Below are positions 1-8,429 of a DNA stretch of 64,000 bases, one piece after another. Position 1 is the first letter of the stretch, and every line of letters begins with the position of its first letter. A program made the position numbers and the translations under genes. The notes under the pieces are model-generated. The model was not told where the DNA came from and did no database searches. It saw only the letters and a list, made by a program, of their open reading frames with translations. Source of the DNA: UBA9611 sp965237595 (GTDB lineage Bacteria; Chloroflexota; Dehalococcoidia; Lucifugimonadales; UBA3495); assembly GCA_965237595.1 (NCBI GenBank), contig CBDEFY010000007.1:558001-622000 (forward strand), given 5' to 3'.

Positions 1-2
1 TC

Positions 3-392
3 ATGAAGCCGCAAAGCCGAACCCCCAATACCTTGTACGCTCTGGAGGCAACCGAATACGCCCAGCAGCATGGAAAGTTCCTTGAGTTCCACCACGCAGC
101 TTACAAGGCATACTGGGAGGGTCGGCAAGACTTGGGTGCGCTTGAGGTGCTCCACGACGTGGCCAACGGCGTGGACTTGGACGGCGACGAAATGGTGAAG
201 CACCTGGAGGACAAAACCTACGCCGCGGCGGTCATGGCCCAGTACCAGGAGGCCCTCAAGTACGGGATCAGCGGCATTCCAACTTTCTTGGTGGGAAACC
301 TGCTCTTCACCGGCGCCCATCCCTACGACGTCTTCAAGTCGGCCATGGAACGCTTCCTGAACGAGGGAGTCCCTCCGGCCGCCGGTAAATAA
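3..392 (+). CDS. DsbA-family (FrnE-like) thioredoxin-fold oxidoreductase, C-terminal part
   Basis: The 129 visible residues match the helical insertion and C-terminal half of DsbA/FrnE-type disulfide oxidoreductases. Helical segments (residues about 10-85) are followed by GISGIPTFLVGN, which carries the cis-proline (IPT) loop, then a final strand and helix (LLFTGAHPYDVFKSAMERFL). The N-terminal thioredoxin half with the CxxC active site is not seen, so the gene almost certainly starts before the window and the ATG at position 3 is internal. Whether the missing active site is CxxC or contains selenocysteine cannot be judged here. The reading frame is open to the window edge. Confidence 0.75.
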   Translation: MKPQSRTPNTLYALEATEYAQQHGKFLEFHHAAYKAYWEGRQDLGALEVLHDVANGVDLDGDEMVKHLEDKTYAAAVMAQYQEALKYGISGIPTFLVGNLLFTGAHPYDVFKSAMERFLNEGVPPAAGK

Positions 393-760
393 GCGGTTCC
401 TACATCGGTAATAAAACAAAAACCATCTCGATTTTTGCCGGATGAGTCGGTGAAAGGAGATGGCAAACCATGGGACATTGAGAGCACGTGGGAGGCGGTT
501 CTGCTATTGAGCATCGGCAGGGCCGCCTGCTTGATTCCGGCCTTCGCCGGAATCAAGCCACCTTGCGACAGGTCGTCTTTGTGCCACCGGAAGAGCCGCA
601 TCAGTTTGTATGAGAAACGTCGGTATAGTCCGCCTGAGTCCTCGGTTCGCTACGGACCCTCAATCAATCCACGGCCTTGGACCAATGACGCAAAATCGGC
701 CCGGCGGATTCGAAAGATAGATTGTTCGGGGGTCCCCAACCACGAAAGGCCGGCCTTGCT
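393..760. other. intergenic stretch without a recognisable gene
   Basis: No open frame here resembles a protein family. The only clear structure is the perfect hairpin at 530-557. Confidence 0.5.
530..557. repeat. REP-like perfect hairpin
   Basis: The arms CTTGATTCCGGC and GCCGGAATCAAG form a perfect 12-bp stem around the 4-nt loop CTTC. Sequences of the form GATTCCGGC...GCCGGAATC are typical dispersed intergenic palindromes in bacteria. It could also end transcription of the upstream DsbA-like gene, but there is no T-run after it. Confidence 0.6.
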
Positions 761-844
761 CTAAGTCTGGAACTGGCTAATCTGGGCGTCCAGTTGTTCT
801 TCTTTGTTGCGCATTTCCGCCAGGCCCAGCCGCAGTGTGGCCAT
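761..844 (-). other. possible 27-residue gene remnant
   Basis: A short minus-strand frame starts at an ATG and encodes MATLRLGLAEMRNKEEQLDA followed by QISQFQT and a stop. The heptad-like pattern looks like the tail of a coiled-coil protein, but no continuation is found upstream. It may be a relic or chance. Confidence 0.2.
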
Positions 845-964
845 CGCCTGAATTTAGTGGAACACCGGCGGGCAACAATACACCGGGTGCTCTCAAAGCA
901 GGCTAGCCAGGCGCCAGCCGAGCCTGGCTGATCCGTTCCAGTATCCTGCTTAACATTTCCCTGA

Positions 965-1204
965 TTACCAGCACCTCGGCAAGCTGGAACACCAGCCTTG
1001 GTCAAGATGCCCGGGAGCGTCGACGGCAAGAAATTTCTGTCCCTGATGCGCACCGATCAGAACGTGGTGCTGGCGGGCGGACAGGACAAGATAAGCAATA
1101 ACATCTTCCGCATCGGCCACTTGGGCCACGTCACCAAGAATGACATAGACGAGGTTATGGTGGCGTTGAGCAAAGTGCTTCCCGAAGTGGGGTTTAAGCC
1201 GTAG
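965..1204 (+). pseudogene. class V aminotransferase C-terminal remnant
   Basis: The frame from about 965 encodes a typical C-terminus of the serine-pyruvate/alanine-glyoxylate aminotransferase family (PLP fold type I): KMPGSVDGKKF, then VVLAGGQDKISNNIFRIGHL and GHVTKNDIDEVMVAL. In the family this domain packs against the PLP domain and supplies the substrate-carboxylate arginine, seen here as the Arg of IFRIGHLG. The large PLP-binding domain is absent and the frame is closed by a TGA at 962-964, so this is the tail of a destroyed gene. It lies among other relics and an IS element. Confidence 0.7.
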
Positions 1205-1393
1205 GAATAAGTTCGCCCCGGTGGAATAATTAAGCCAACGAATGGTATCCGCCGGAGTAACGCTTACGTTACTCCGGCGTCATGTTTCCTGGCGGAATTC
1301 CGGAGATACATAAATCGCTATTTCTCAACTCGAGCCTGTATCTGGGTGCAACCGAATGGGAGTCCGAGTCAAAGTATCAAGTGGACCCCATCA

Positions 1394-2329
1394 TCAGGAC
1401 AGCGGTGAGGCTAAAATAAGAGAGTCTACCGCTGGGGTGTCTCGTAAACCTTCATCCGATGGTAAGGCTCGTGGATGTTCCAGTAAACACCTTTGTGGGC
1501 TCACTGCATGGAACACCTGACCCGGTGACCGATAGCCCAGGGCTTGATGGGGCCGCTCTTGGTTGTAGAAGGCCAGATAAGCCCCAATCCCCTTTCTGGC
1601 CTCAGTCCCATTTTGGTATGCCTTCAGGTACACCTCCTCGTACTTGATGCTGCGCCACAGCCGTTCCACGAAGACGTTGTCCATGCACCGGCCCCTGCCG
1701 TCCATGCTCACTTGAACGCCTTGCGCCAGCAGCATGCTGGTGAAGGCCTCGCTGGTGAACTGGCTGCCCTGGTCGGTGTTGAAGATCTGTGGCCGACCCT
1801 TGCTCAAGGCCTCTTCCAGAGCCGCAACACAGAAGTCTACCTCCAGGGTGTTGGACAGCCGCCAGGCCAGCACGTAGCGGCTGTGCCAATCCATGATGGC
1901 CACCAAGTAGAGGAAACCCCGAGCCATGGGTATGTAGGTGATGTCGGTGGCCCACACCTGGTTGACCCGGTTGATCTCCAGCCCCCTGAGCAAGTACGGA
2001 TAGACCTTATGCCCTGGGTTTGGCTTGCTGGTGTTGGGACGCCGGTAGATGGCCTCCAGGCCTATCAGCTGCATCAGCCGGCGGACCCGCTTGCGGTTGA
2101 CCTGGTGTCCGTGATTGCTGAGCCAGGCAGTCATCCTTCTGGATCCGTAGAAAGGTGTCTTCAGGTACTGTTGGTCTATGAGGGCCATCAACTCCAAGTC
2201 CTCGGCGCCGGCCTCCGTTGGCAGGTAGTACAACGAGGAGCGGCTGATACCCAGCAAGGCGCACTGGCGCACCAGAGACAGCTTCGGTTCTTCTCGGTCA
2301 ATCATGGCCCGGCGTTGGGACCGGCTCAC
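1394..2329 (-). CDS. IS3-family transposase OrfB (DDE integrase domain)
   Basis: This is the catalytic part of an IS3 transposase. The N-terminal HTH_21 region (residues about 40-95, with the FYGSRRMTAWL motif) is followed by an rve integrase core. The first Asp is in QVWATDITYIPM, the second in IFNTDQGSQFTS, and the Glu in NVFVERLWRSIKYEEVYL; the family end motif YNQERPHQALGYRSP is present. Its GTG start overlaps the stop of orfA by 4 nt (GTGA), as expected for coupling or programmed frameshifting. The frame is intact, but it depends on orfA, which is broken. Confidence 0.9.
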   Translation of the reverse strand: MSRSQRRAMIDREEPKLSLVRQCALLGISRSSLYYLPTEAGAEDLELMALIDQQYLKTPFYGSRRMTAWLSNHGHQVNRKRVRRLMQLIGLEAIYRRPNTSKPNPGHKVYPYLLRGLEINRVNQVWATDITYIPMARGFLYLVAIMDWHSRYVLAWRLSNTLEVDFCVAALEEALSKGRPQIFNTDQGSQFTSEAFTSMLLAQGVQVSMDGRGRCMDNVFVERLWRSIKYEEVYLKAYQNGTEARKGIGAYLAFYNQERPHQALGYRSPGQVFHAVSPQRCLLEHPRALPSDEGLRDTPAVDSLILASPLS

Positions 2330-2610
2330 AACCCGAAGCTCCGTGACAAAAAATCCCGTTCCACCTTGAGCTGCCCAATCCGTTGGTAGAGCTGGGCAGT
2401 GAGGACCTCTTGGTCCTTCTCCTGGCGTCCAGCACCATTTTCAAAGAGGTGCGGCGCCCCCTGAGTCAAGGCCTTCTTCCTGGCATGGATCTGGCTCGGG
2501 TGGACTTAAAACCGGCTGGCCAGCTCTGCAATGGTGTGCTCCCCCTGGAGCGCGGCCAAAGCCACTTTGGCCTTGAAGACTGGCCTGTGCTTCTTACGTG
2601 TTTGCTTCAT
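2326..2610 (-). pseudogene. IS3-family transposase OrfA with premature TAA
   Basis: Read from the ATG at 2610, the frame encodes MKQTRKKHRPVFKAKVALAA, then LQGEHTIAELASRF, then a TAA at 2506-2508, then VHPSQIHARKKALTQGAPHL and FENGAGRQEKDQEVLTAQLY. This is a typical IS3 OrfA: a helix-turn-helix followed by a leucine-rich coiled coil. The family usually has Gln or Lys at the TAA position, so one base change inactivated it. The stop is TAA, so selenocysteine is not an explanation. Confidence 0.8.
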
Positions 2611-2756
2611 GTCCTGCTCCTTGTTTCCGTCCTATTTTAGGAGCGGGACTCTCTCTTAGCCACCTGTCCGAATTTTGGGGTCCACCTCAGTATGCCTAGA
2701 TCAACACAGGCAGGGCCGTATTGTAGAAGCTGACACCATGCCGCGCGAGGAGATCG

Positions 2757-3125
2757 GGCTACACGCTGATTGCGACCTGGGCCGTGACCCCGGATGCCGA
2801 CCTTTTTATGTTGGAGATCGTAAGGGTGTAGGTCAAGACTCCAGACATCGCCTCCCAACTCCAACAGGTCAGCGAGAAATGGAACCCGGCTTTCATCGGG
2901 GTGGAGGGTCGGCTGGTCGATCAGCAGGCCAGGCGCGTGACGTTACCAGTCAGGAGATTGAGGCCCAGCAAGGACAAGTGGACCAGGGCCCAGCCGACCA
3001 GCGGCCACATGACGTCCGACTCGGTCTACTCCCTGGCCAGAGCCTCATGGCTTCCTGACCCGGAAGAAGAGCTCCTGAGCTTTCCGACTGGTAATCAGGT
3101 CGATGTCCCAGCGTCTGCCGCTCTG
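2757..3125 (+). pseudogene. phage terminase large subunit remnant (nuclease domain)
   Basis: In one continuous frame I read GYTLIATWAVTPDADLFMLE, IVRV, a TAG at 2829-2831, TPDIASQLQQVSEKWNPAFI, GVEGRLVDQQARRVTLPVRR, RPSKDKWTRAQPTSGHM and LPDPEEELLSFPTGNQVD. This order matches the C-terminal RuvC/RNase H-like nuclease of tailed-phage large terminases: a strand with TVIATWGV, the FIGVE acidic strand, the K-DK-TRA segment, and the final FP-G-DDQVD motif, here shortened to FPTGNQVD. The ATPase domain is missing and the IS element ends only about 70 bp upstream. It is a decayed prophage trace. Confidence 0.7.
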
Positions 3126-3408
3126 GACATGCAAAAAGGGACGGGCTCAGACGGAATGCAGGCAGAAATCCGATACCCGAATTTCCCTCCGGTTGCACTT
3201 TCCGTCCCCGCTGTCCCTATGTGCTGATCCACTGCCCCACTGAGGTCCCAGAGTATCTGGAGATTGATTCCAGACATGATGTCTCTTGCCATCTGTACAC
3301 CAATGAGGAAGTTGCCCAGGGTAATCGCGTTTGGTGAAGAGGTCTAGTTAAGCGGATCCGATGAGAAGTTGCTCCTCATCTCAGTTTCAGTTGGGGAGAA
3401 GGGTGAGG
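3126..3408. other. non-coding or unrecognisable decayed DNA
   Basis: No frame in this stretch shows family motifs. It probably continues the decayed prophage sequence after the terminase relic. Confidence 0.4.
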
Positions 3409-3449
3409 CTCTGAGCTCCGCCGTGGGCAGGGTTGCGCGGAGCTCAGAG
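3409..3449 (-). terminator. inverted repeat downstream of the solute-binding protein gene
   Basis: CTCTGAGCTCCGC and GCGGAGCTCAGAG form a perfect 13-bp stem with a 15-nt loop, about 70 nt past the stop of the minus-strand lipoprotein gene. A U-tract is not obvious, so terminator function is inferred from position and stem strength. Confidence 0.55.
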
Positions 3450-3520
3450 TGGAGTACATGGCAGTCAGCTCTGGCGCACTAGAGAGAGCTAGCGGAAGCC
3501 AGAGCCGGATTAGAACCTGA

Positions 3521-5347
3521 TTACTTCAGGACAAGGCTGTGAAGGCCCGAGGGATAGTTTGCTAACGGGAACGGCTGCCATTCCACGACATTGGGGCCCA
3601 CACCCCAAGGAATATTGAGATACCCAAGAACAATGAAAACAGCGTCATCCCGAAGCGCGATGTACGCTTCATTCAATACACTTTGCCGGTCGTCGAAATT
3701 GCTCGCGGCTGCCTGCATTATATCATTTACCACGGTGTCGGCACTTAACCGGCCCGGCTTGTCAGCGTTATTAGTATAACGATTCCGAAGATTCCCGGAG
3801 CCATCCAGTCTCGTCTCGTTATCCCGCATATAGACTTCACCGGGGTGTTGCCCAGCCCGGTTGGAGGCCGACAGGGCTCCTTGATCGCCAACCGCCGTAC
3901 GTGCGTCTATTCCCAACTCCTTGTTCCACATATCGGCGATCAGCAGTGCTGCTTCCGGCATCAGAGGGAGCGCCGGGGATATGAAGGTGTTGATGATCAT
4001 TTCGCCGAAGCCGTCCCCGTCCGGGAAGCCAGCGTCGGCCATCAGAGACCGAGCCTTGTCCGGGTCAAAGGGATAGGGCGTCATTGCCGAGCTGTACCCG
4101 AGGGTGCTGGGGGTAATGTGGAGCCACCCTCCTACGGTCATCACCTCGGGTCCGCCGTAGAGTTGGTCCCGGATGAGCTCCTTGTCGATGGCGTAGTTGA
4201 GGGCCTGGCGGACCCGCTTGTCAGAGCATGAGGGCACCGGAGCCGCCGGGGTAGTTGTAGGAGTTTGCCAGCACCCCTGTAGGGCGACATCGAAGAGTGT
4301 CCCCTCCGGACCGAATATTATGCGGCCGCCCCCAGCCTCTATCTGTCCTTTCGACCCCAGGCTGACAGCGCCAATATCGGCCTGTCCTGCCCTAATAGCG
4401 GCCACCCGGGTAGCTTCCTCGGGGACCAGCAACAGATCCAGCTGGCTGAAATTCCACCGATTATCCTTGGGATAACCCAAGTCGGTCTGTTGGTAGAAGT
4501 CGTCGAAGCGCTCGAAGAGCATTTGCGTCGCCAGGACGTGCTCAATGAGTCTCCCAGGGCCAGCGCCGATGGGGTTCTCGTTGTAAGCCTCATAGGCTGC
4601 ATCACTGTGTAATTGGGGCCGTTTGGGGAGGAGAGCGCCATACCAACCCCCTGACGATTCGCCCAGGCGCTCAGGGATATAGGTGGCGATTTCATTGTTT
4701 GTTATGGTGATCTCGTTGGGTCCCGTTTGATCTACCGAGGCCGTTACTTTGCTAAGGGAAACGGAGCCCGCACCGCCATATTCAAATGCCGCGGGACCCA
4801 AGACATGGTCCAGGGTCCACAACATATCCGCCGCGGTTGCGTCCGTCCCATCGTGGAACTTGACCCCGTCCCTCATTTGAAAGACCCATTGCAGGCCGTC
4901 ACTGGAAATTTCCCAACTTTCGGCGACGCCGGGGACCTCTATCCTCTGGGTCCCTGACGCGTCGACATCGGAGGAGATGAGGAAGGCGTGGTTTATCCGG
5001 GCGTAATCGTGGCCCGCCCCGCCGTAGGTGTAGTCAAACACCTCGGCGTTAAAGCTGCCTACCAGCCAGGTCAACGTACCCGGATTGATTGCCATGGCAG
5101 GAGCCGAGGTTGCTTGAGGCATCGCCGTTGCTTGAGGCATCGCCGTTGGTACAGCAGCCGTAACCCCGGGAGCCATGATGGTGGCCACAGGAGCAGCCGT
5201 CGTGGCCACAGGAGCAGCCGTCGTGGCTGCGGGTCTGGGAGTAGCCGTTGCGGAAGACCCGCAGGCTAACCCAAAGACTAGTAACAGGATAGACAATCCA
5301 CCCAAGATGTAGGAAATTTTTGGCTTCGATCTAACCCAATCATTCAT
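3521..5347 (-). CDS. ABC transporter substrate-binding lipoprotein (peptide/nickel family, SBP_bac_5)
   Basis: This is a 608-residue extracytoplasmic solute-binding protein of the DppA/OppA type. I choose the ATG at 5347 because AAGGAG lies 8 nt before it; an earlier in-frame start at 5371 lacks this. A lipoprotein signal is clear: a basic N-terminus, a hydrophobic run and the lipobox FGLACGSS. A low-complexity Ala/Thr/Pro linker with repeated AAPVAT and PQATAM units follows, then the family signature near residues 160-190 (VAESWEISSDGLQWVFQMRD, GVKFHDGTDATAADMLWTLD) and the KRVRQALNYAIDKELI segment. It belongs with the permease and ATPase genes upstream, from which it is separated by a transposon relic. 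Confidence 0.9.
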   Translation of the reverse strand: MNDWVRSKPKISYILGGLSILLLVFGLACGSSATATPRPAATTAAPVATTAAPVATIMAPGVTAAVPTAMPQATAMPQATSAPAMAINPGTLTWLVGSFNAEVFDYTYGGAGHDYARINHAFLISSDVDASGTQRIEVPGVAESWEISSDGLQWVFQMRDGVKFHDGTDATAADMLWTLDHVLGPAAFEYGGAGSVSLSKVTASVDQTGPNEITITNNEIATYIPERLGESSGGWYGALLPKRPQLHSDAAYEAYNENPIGAGPGRLIEHVLATQMLFERFDDFYQQTDLGYPKDNRWNFSQLDLLLVPEEATRVAAIRAGQADIGAVSLGSKGQIEAGGGRIIFGPEGTLFDVALQGCWQTPTTTPAAPVPSCSDKRVRQALNYAIDKELIRDQLYGGPEVMTVGGWLHITPSTLGYSSAMTPYPFDPDKARSLMADAGFPDGDGFGEMIINTFISPALPLMPEAALLIADMWNKELGIDARTAVGDQGALSASNRAGQHPGEVYMRDNETRLDGSGNLRNRYTNNADKPGRLSADTVVNDIMQAAASNFDDRQSVLNEAYIALRDDAVFIVLGYLNIPWGVGPNVVEWQPFPLANYPSGLHSLVLK

Positions 5348-5545
5348 TTCGGTTTCTCCTTCGCGCAGCAACTATAGACTACCGTAGGTCGGACAAAGCT
5401 TCCGATTACATTGTTGGTCCATTACTATGGTTGGCTCGGCTGTCGTTATGCCGAAGACATCGTTTTCAGCTTTCGGCGCCCGTCAGTCTGACATGTCCTG
5501 TAGCTTCTGTCAAGAATTTGCAGATGTTCACTAGTTATGAGGCGT

Positions 5546-5715
5546 TTAGAAGCGAACTAGACCGAGATGGCACCGTTCAAGATACTCGGCCGAGGTTCGT
5601 CCGCCCAAGAGATTGATGTGGCATTATGGTGTTGTAGACCTCCTCCCAGGCCAGTAGGGCCTCATTACGGGGAGCGATCTCCAGGTTGCCGTCTCCAGAG
5701 CTCATAAAACTCATC
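5546..5715 (-). pseudogene. integrase-core transposase C-terminal remnant with frameshifts
   Basis: Minus-strand pieces in different frames join into a typical rve transposase tail: EFYELW, then NEALLAWEEVYNTIMPHQSL, then (after a one-base shift) GRTSAEYLERCHLGLVRF and a stop. The YNT-RPHQSLG-TPAEYL pattern is the usual end of IS481/IS3-type integrases. The catalytic D and E regions are not found, so only the tail survives. It sits between the ABC ATPase gene and the binding-protein gene of one transport system. Confidence 0.7.
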
Positions 5716-6034
5716 GGTGTGGCTTGGGCGCGCTCACGGTCTTTCCGCCGCCCGAGCCAGACGTGTGGTAGGCGTCCCACAGCACACGCTTTACTATTAC
5801 TAACATGTGAGGTAGTTAATGAAGGGATTGAGCAGAATGATCTGGTTGGGCTTACTAACCGGATGGGAGTGAATTGTTGGGAGCGCGCACCGCATAACCT
5901 AAAGAGCCTGCCGGTAGAGCGAGTTTGTGACACGGGGCACGAAAGAGGGCCGCAGAGGAAATTGGTGCTGAACCTGATTGAGAGGGAAAATCTGGTAATA
6001 ACCATGCGGTAGATGGGGGTACCGTTGCCCGAAC

Positions 6035-7150
6035 TCATGCGGTCGCCCTGGACGAGCTTGCGATGCGTCCATCGGTAAACAGATGGCAGGACACCATATG
6101 GTCAGGGTTGACTTCGTGAAAACGGGGAACGTCTACCGAGCATTGGTCCATCACGAAGGGACAGCGGGTATGGAAGGCACACCCTGGTGGCGGGTTCATC
6201 GCTGATGCCACCTCTCCGCTCAGCACTATCTCCTCCCGTTGGATGTCCGGATGTGAAGGCAAAGACGCCGCTATTAAACCCTGGGTATAGGGATGCAAAG
6301 GATTGGTAAACAATTCCCGAGTCGGCGCGGCCTCCACTATTTTCCCTAGGTACATCACTCCCACATGGTGGCTCATATACCGCACGGTCGCCAGGTTGTG
6401 GGCGATCAATAGATAGCTTATCCCATAGCTCTCCTGCAAACCCCGGAGCAGGTTCATGATCTGGGCCCGAATGGACACATCCAACGCCGACACCGGCTCG
6501 TCTAGCACAATCACCTTGGGCCGCAAAGACAAGGCCCGGGCTATGGCAATCCGCTGCCGCTGCCCCCCGCTGAACTCGTGGGGATAGTAGCCTGCTTGGA
6601 AGCGGTGTAGACCTACGTCCTCCAGTAGTTGCTCCAACTCCTCTTTGGCCTCGCCCTCGGAGAGGCGCCGGTTGGTCAACAAAGGCTCCAGAATGATGGA
6701 GCCCACCCGCATTCTTGGATTCAATGAACTCCAGGGATCTTGGAATACCGCCTGCACCGAGGCCCGGTATTCCTGCCGATCCTCCTTATTGAGGTAGGCC
6801 AAGTCCTTCCCTTGGAATTTGATGGAACCCTCGGTGGGATTTTCGATGTCCAGGATCATGCGCGCCGTGGTGGTTTTGCCACAACCGGACTCCCCGACTA
6901 GACTGTAGGTCTCCCCCTGCCGGATCTGGAAGGAGACACCGTCTACTGCCTTGACCTGCCCCACCGTACGCCTCAGCACAATCCCCTGGGTCACTGGAAA
7001 GTACTTGCGGCAGTTTTCCGCCTCAAGTACTACTTCAGATTCCGTTTCCGTGGTGATTGCCGTCTGGGTAGCCTGTGTCAATTGTTCCTCCAGATCCCGT
7101 GCACCGTAAATCGCAAGCCGTCTTGGCCCCGCATCATCCAGGACACTCAA
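6035..7150 (-). CDS. oligopeptide-type ABC transporter ATP-binding protein (OppF/DppF-like)
   Basis: This 371-residue ATPase couples ATP hydrolysis to import by the neighbouring permeases. Visible motifs are Walker A GESGCGKTT (about residues 86-94), the Q-loop VFQDPWSSLNPRM, signature FSGGQRQRIAIARAL (about 192), Walker B VIVLDEPVSALD and the H-loop histidine in LLIAHNLATV. The C-terminal oligo_HPY extension with cysteines (CAFHTRCPFVMDQC) is typical of Opp/Dpp ATPases and may bind an iron-sulfur cluster. The first 40 residues are not conserved and the TTG start is uncertain. It is the last of four contiguous transporter genes. Confidence 0.88.
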   Translation of the reverse strand: MSVLDDAGPRRLAIYGARDLEEQLTQATQTAITTETESEVVLEAENCRKYFPVTQGIVLRRTVGQVKAVDGVSFQIRQGETYSLVGESGCGKTTTARMILDIENPTEGSIKFQGKDLAYLNKEDRQEYRASVQAVFQDPWSSLNPRMRVGSIILEPLLTNRRLSEGEAKEELEQLLEDVGLHRFQAGYYPHEFSGGQRQRIAIARALSLRPKVIVLDEPVSALDVSIRAQIMNLLRGLQESYGISYLLIAHNLATVRYMSHHVGVMYLGKIVEAAPTRELFTNPLHPYTQGLIAASLPSHPDIQREEIVLSGEVASAMNPPPGCAFHTRCPFVMDQCSVDVPRFHEVNPDHMVSCHLFTDGRIASSSRATA

Positions 7151-7299
7151 GGGAAGGATACCTTTGCCGGATTAAGGGCCCAGCATTCGAAGCATCCCCG
7201 GTTCCCCCGAACAACACATCCACTCGGCCGGCCTGGGCCCGATTGTGTAAACCCCAAAATCCGCAAGACCACAAGGAGCCACCGGACTGTTAAAGGCCC

Positions 7300-8280
7300 T
7301 TAAGTTTCCAGTTTCCAGCATTTGGCGGTGTGTCTCTCCGCGATGCCGAACGCCTCCGGATATTCCTCCAGGCACCGATCAAAGACGTAAGGGCACCGGG
7401 GGGCAAAGCTGCATCCAGGGGGCAACTGGTCGAGGGCTGGCGGTTGTCCCTCGATGGAGTATAGATAGTCCACCTCTTCGTCCACATTTGGCACCGATTT
7501 CAACAGCGCCTCGGTGTAGGGATGAGCGGGGTGGTTAAACAGGTCTCGTACACTGGCCTGCTCCACTAATTTACCAGCGTACATTACCACTACTTGGTCG
7601 CACATCTTGGCCACAATGCCAAAATCATGGGTGATAAACACCATGGCCATCCCGGTTTCGGCCTGCAACTCCTTGAGCAGGTTAAGATACTGGACCTGGA
7701 CGGTGGCGTCAAGAGAGGTGGTGGCCTCGTCGGCAATGAGTACCTTGGGGGACCCGGCCATGGCAATAGCGCCTACCACCCGCTGCCTCATTCCTCCGCT
7801 CATCTGGTGGGGATAGTTTCCAAGCTGCATTTCCGGCGAAGCGATTTTCACCATTTCCAACAATTCGATGGCCCGGGATTTAAAGGCAGAATTTTGACCC
7901 GGCATCCTGATCCGCAGGGTCTCCATGATTTGGTTGCCCGTCGTGAATACCGGGTTTAAGGAGGTCATGGGGTCCTGAAGGATCATGCAAATTTTGTGTC
8001 CCCGGATCTGCTGCATCTCAGCCTGGGACTTCTCCACTAGGTCTTCCCCTTCGAAGAGCACTTGCCCCCCGACAATCCGGCCCGCTGGGCTGGGCACCAG
8101 GCCCATGATGGAGAGGGCGGTCATACTTTTGCCCGAGCCGGATTCCCCCACAATGCCCATGGTTTCCCCAGGATGGAGGGAAAAGCTTACTCCGTCCACC
8201 GCCTTGACCACGCCGGTGCGTGTGAAAAAGTGGGTCTTTAAGTCTATCAGCTCTAGTACAGGCGCCTCTTTCTGAATCAC
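7300..8280 (-). CDS. oligopeptide-type ABC transporter ATP-binding protein (OppD/DppD-like)
   Basis: The second ATPase of the importer has Walker A GESGSGKSM, Q-loop ILQDPMTSLNPVF, signature MSGGMRQRVVGAIAM, Walker B VLIADEATTSLD, the H-loop in FITHDFGIV, and the oligo_HPY tail CSFAPRCPYVFDRC. I prefer the GTG start at 8280, preceded by CGGGAG at good spacing, because the family begins close to this point (PVLELIDLKTHF). An ATG at 8349 is in frame but has no ribosome-binding site. Walker B has Ala-Thr where the consensus has Pro-Thr (DEATTSLD), a common variant. Confidence 0.87.
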   Translation of the reverse strand: MIQKEAPVLELIDLKTHFFTRTGVVKAVDGVSFSLHPGETMGIVGESGSGKSMTALSIMGLVPSPAGRIVGGQVLFEGEDLVEKSQAEMQQIRGHKICMILQDPMTSLNPVFTTGNQIMETLRIRMPGQNSAFKSRAIELLEMVKIASPEMQLGNYPHQMSGGMRQRVVGAIAMAGSPKVLIADEATTSLDATVQVQYLNLLKELQAETGMAMVFITHDFGIVAKMCDQVVVMYAGKLVEQASVRDLFNHPAHPYTEALLKSVPNVDEEVDYLYSIEGQPPALDQLPPGCSFAPRCPYVFDRCLEEYPEAFGIAERHTAKCWKLET

Positions 8281-8429
8281 AATATTGGCTCCCGACCAAG
8301 GGTCAGCTGCCGAAATACGAATTCGTTGGCCAGAGGCACATGGCACCATGATCTGGCTGAATTAGCTACCACGGCCACGGCCAGTTGTTCTGCGGTCATA
8401 TACGCCGGTATCCGCAAATAGAATGGGGA

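Larger units (their letters stand above)
1381..2685 (-). mobile_element. IS3-family insertion sequence, about 1.3 kb
   Basis: Two overlapping frames (orfA, orfB) lie between inverted ends. The left end starts GTGGACCCC and the right end finishes GGGGTCCAC. Further inward the ends share GGACAG, GGCTA and AGAGAGTC, with small gaps. Ends of the TGGACC...GGTCCA type and the two-frame transposase are characteristic of IS3. No clear target-site duplication flanks it. The orfA frame has a nonsense codon, so the copy is probably inactive. Confidence 0.85.

Noticed and set aside
2829..2831. in-frame TAG in the terminase frame considered as suppressed (pyrrolysine-like) codon
   Set aside because: The gene is truncated on the 5' side and decayed around the stop; pseudogene is the simpler reading.
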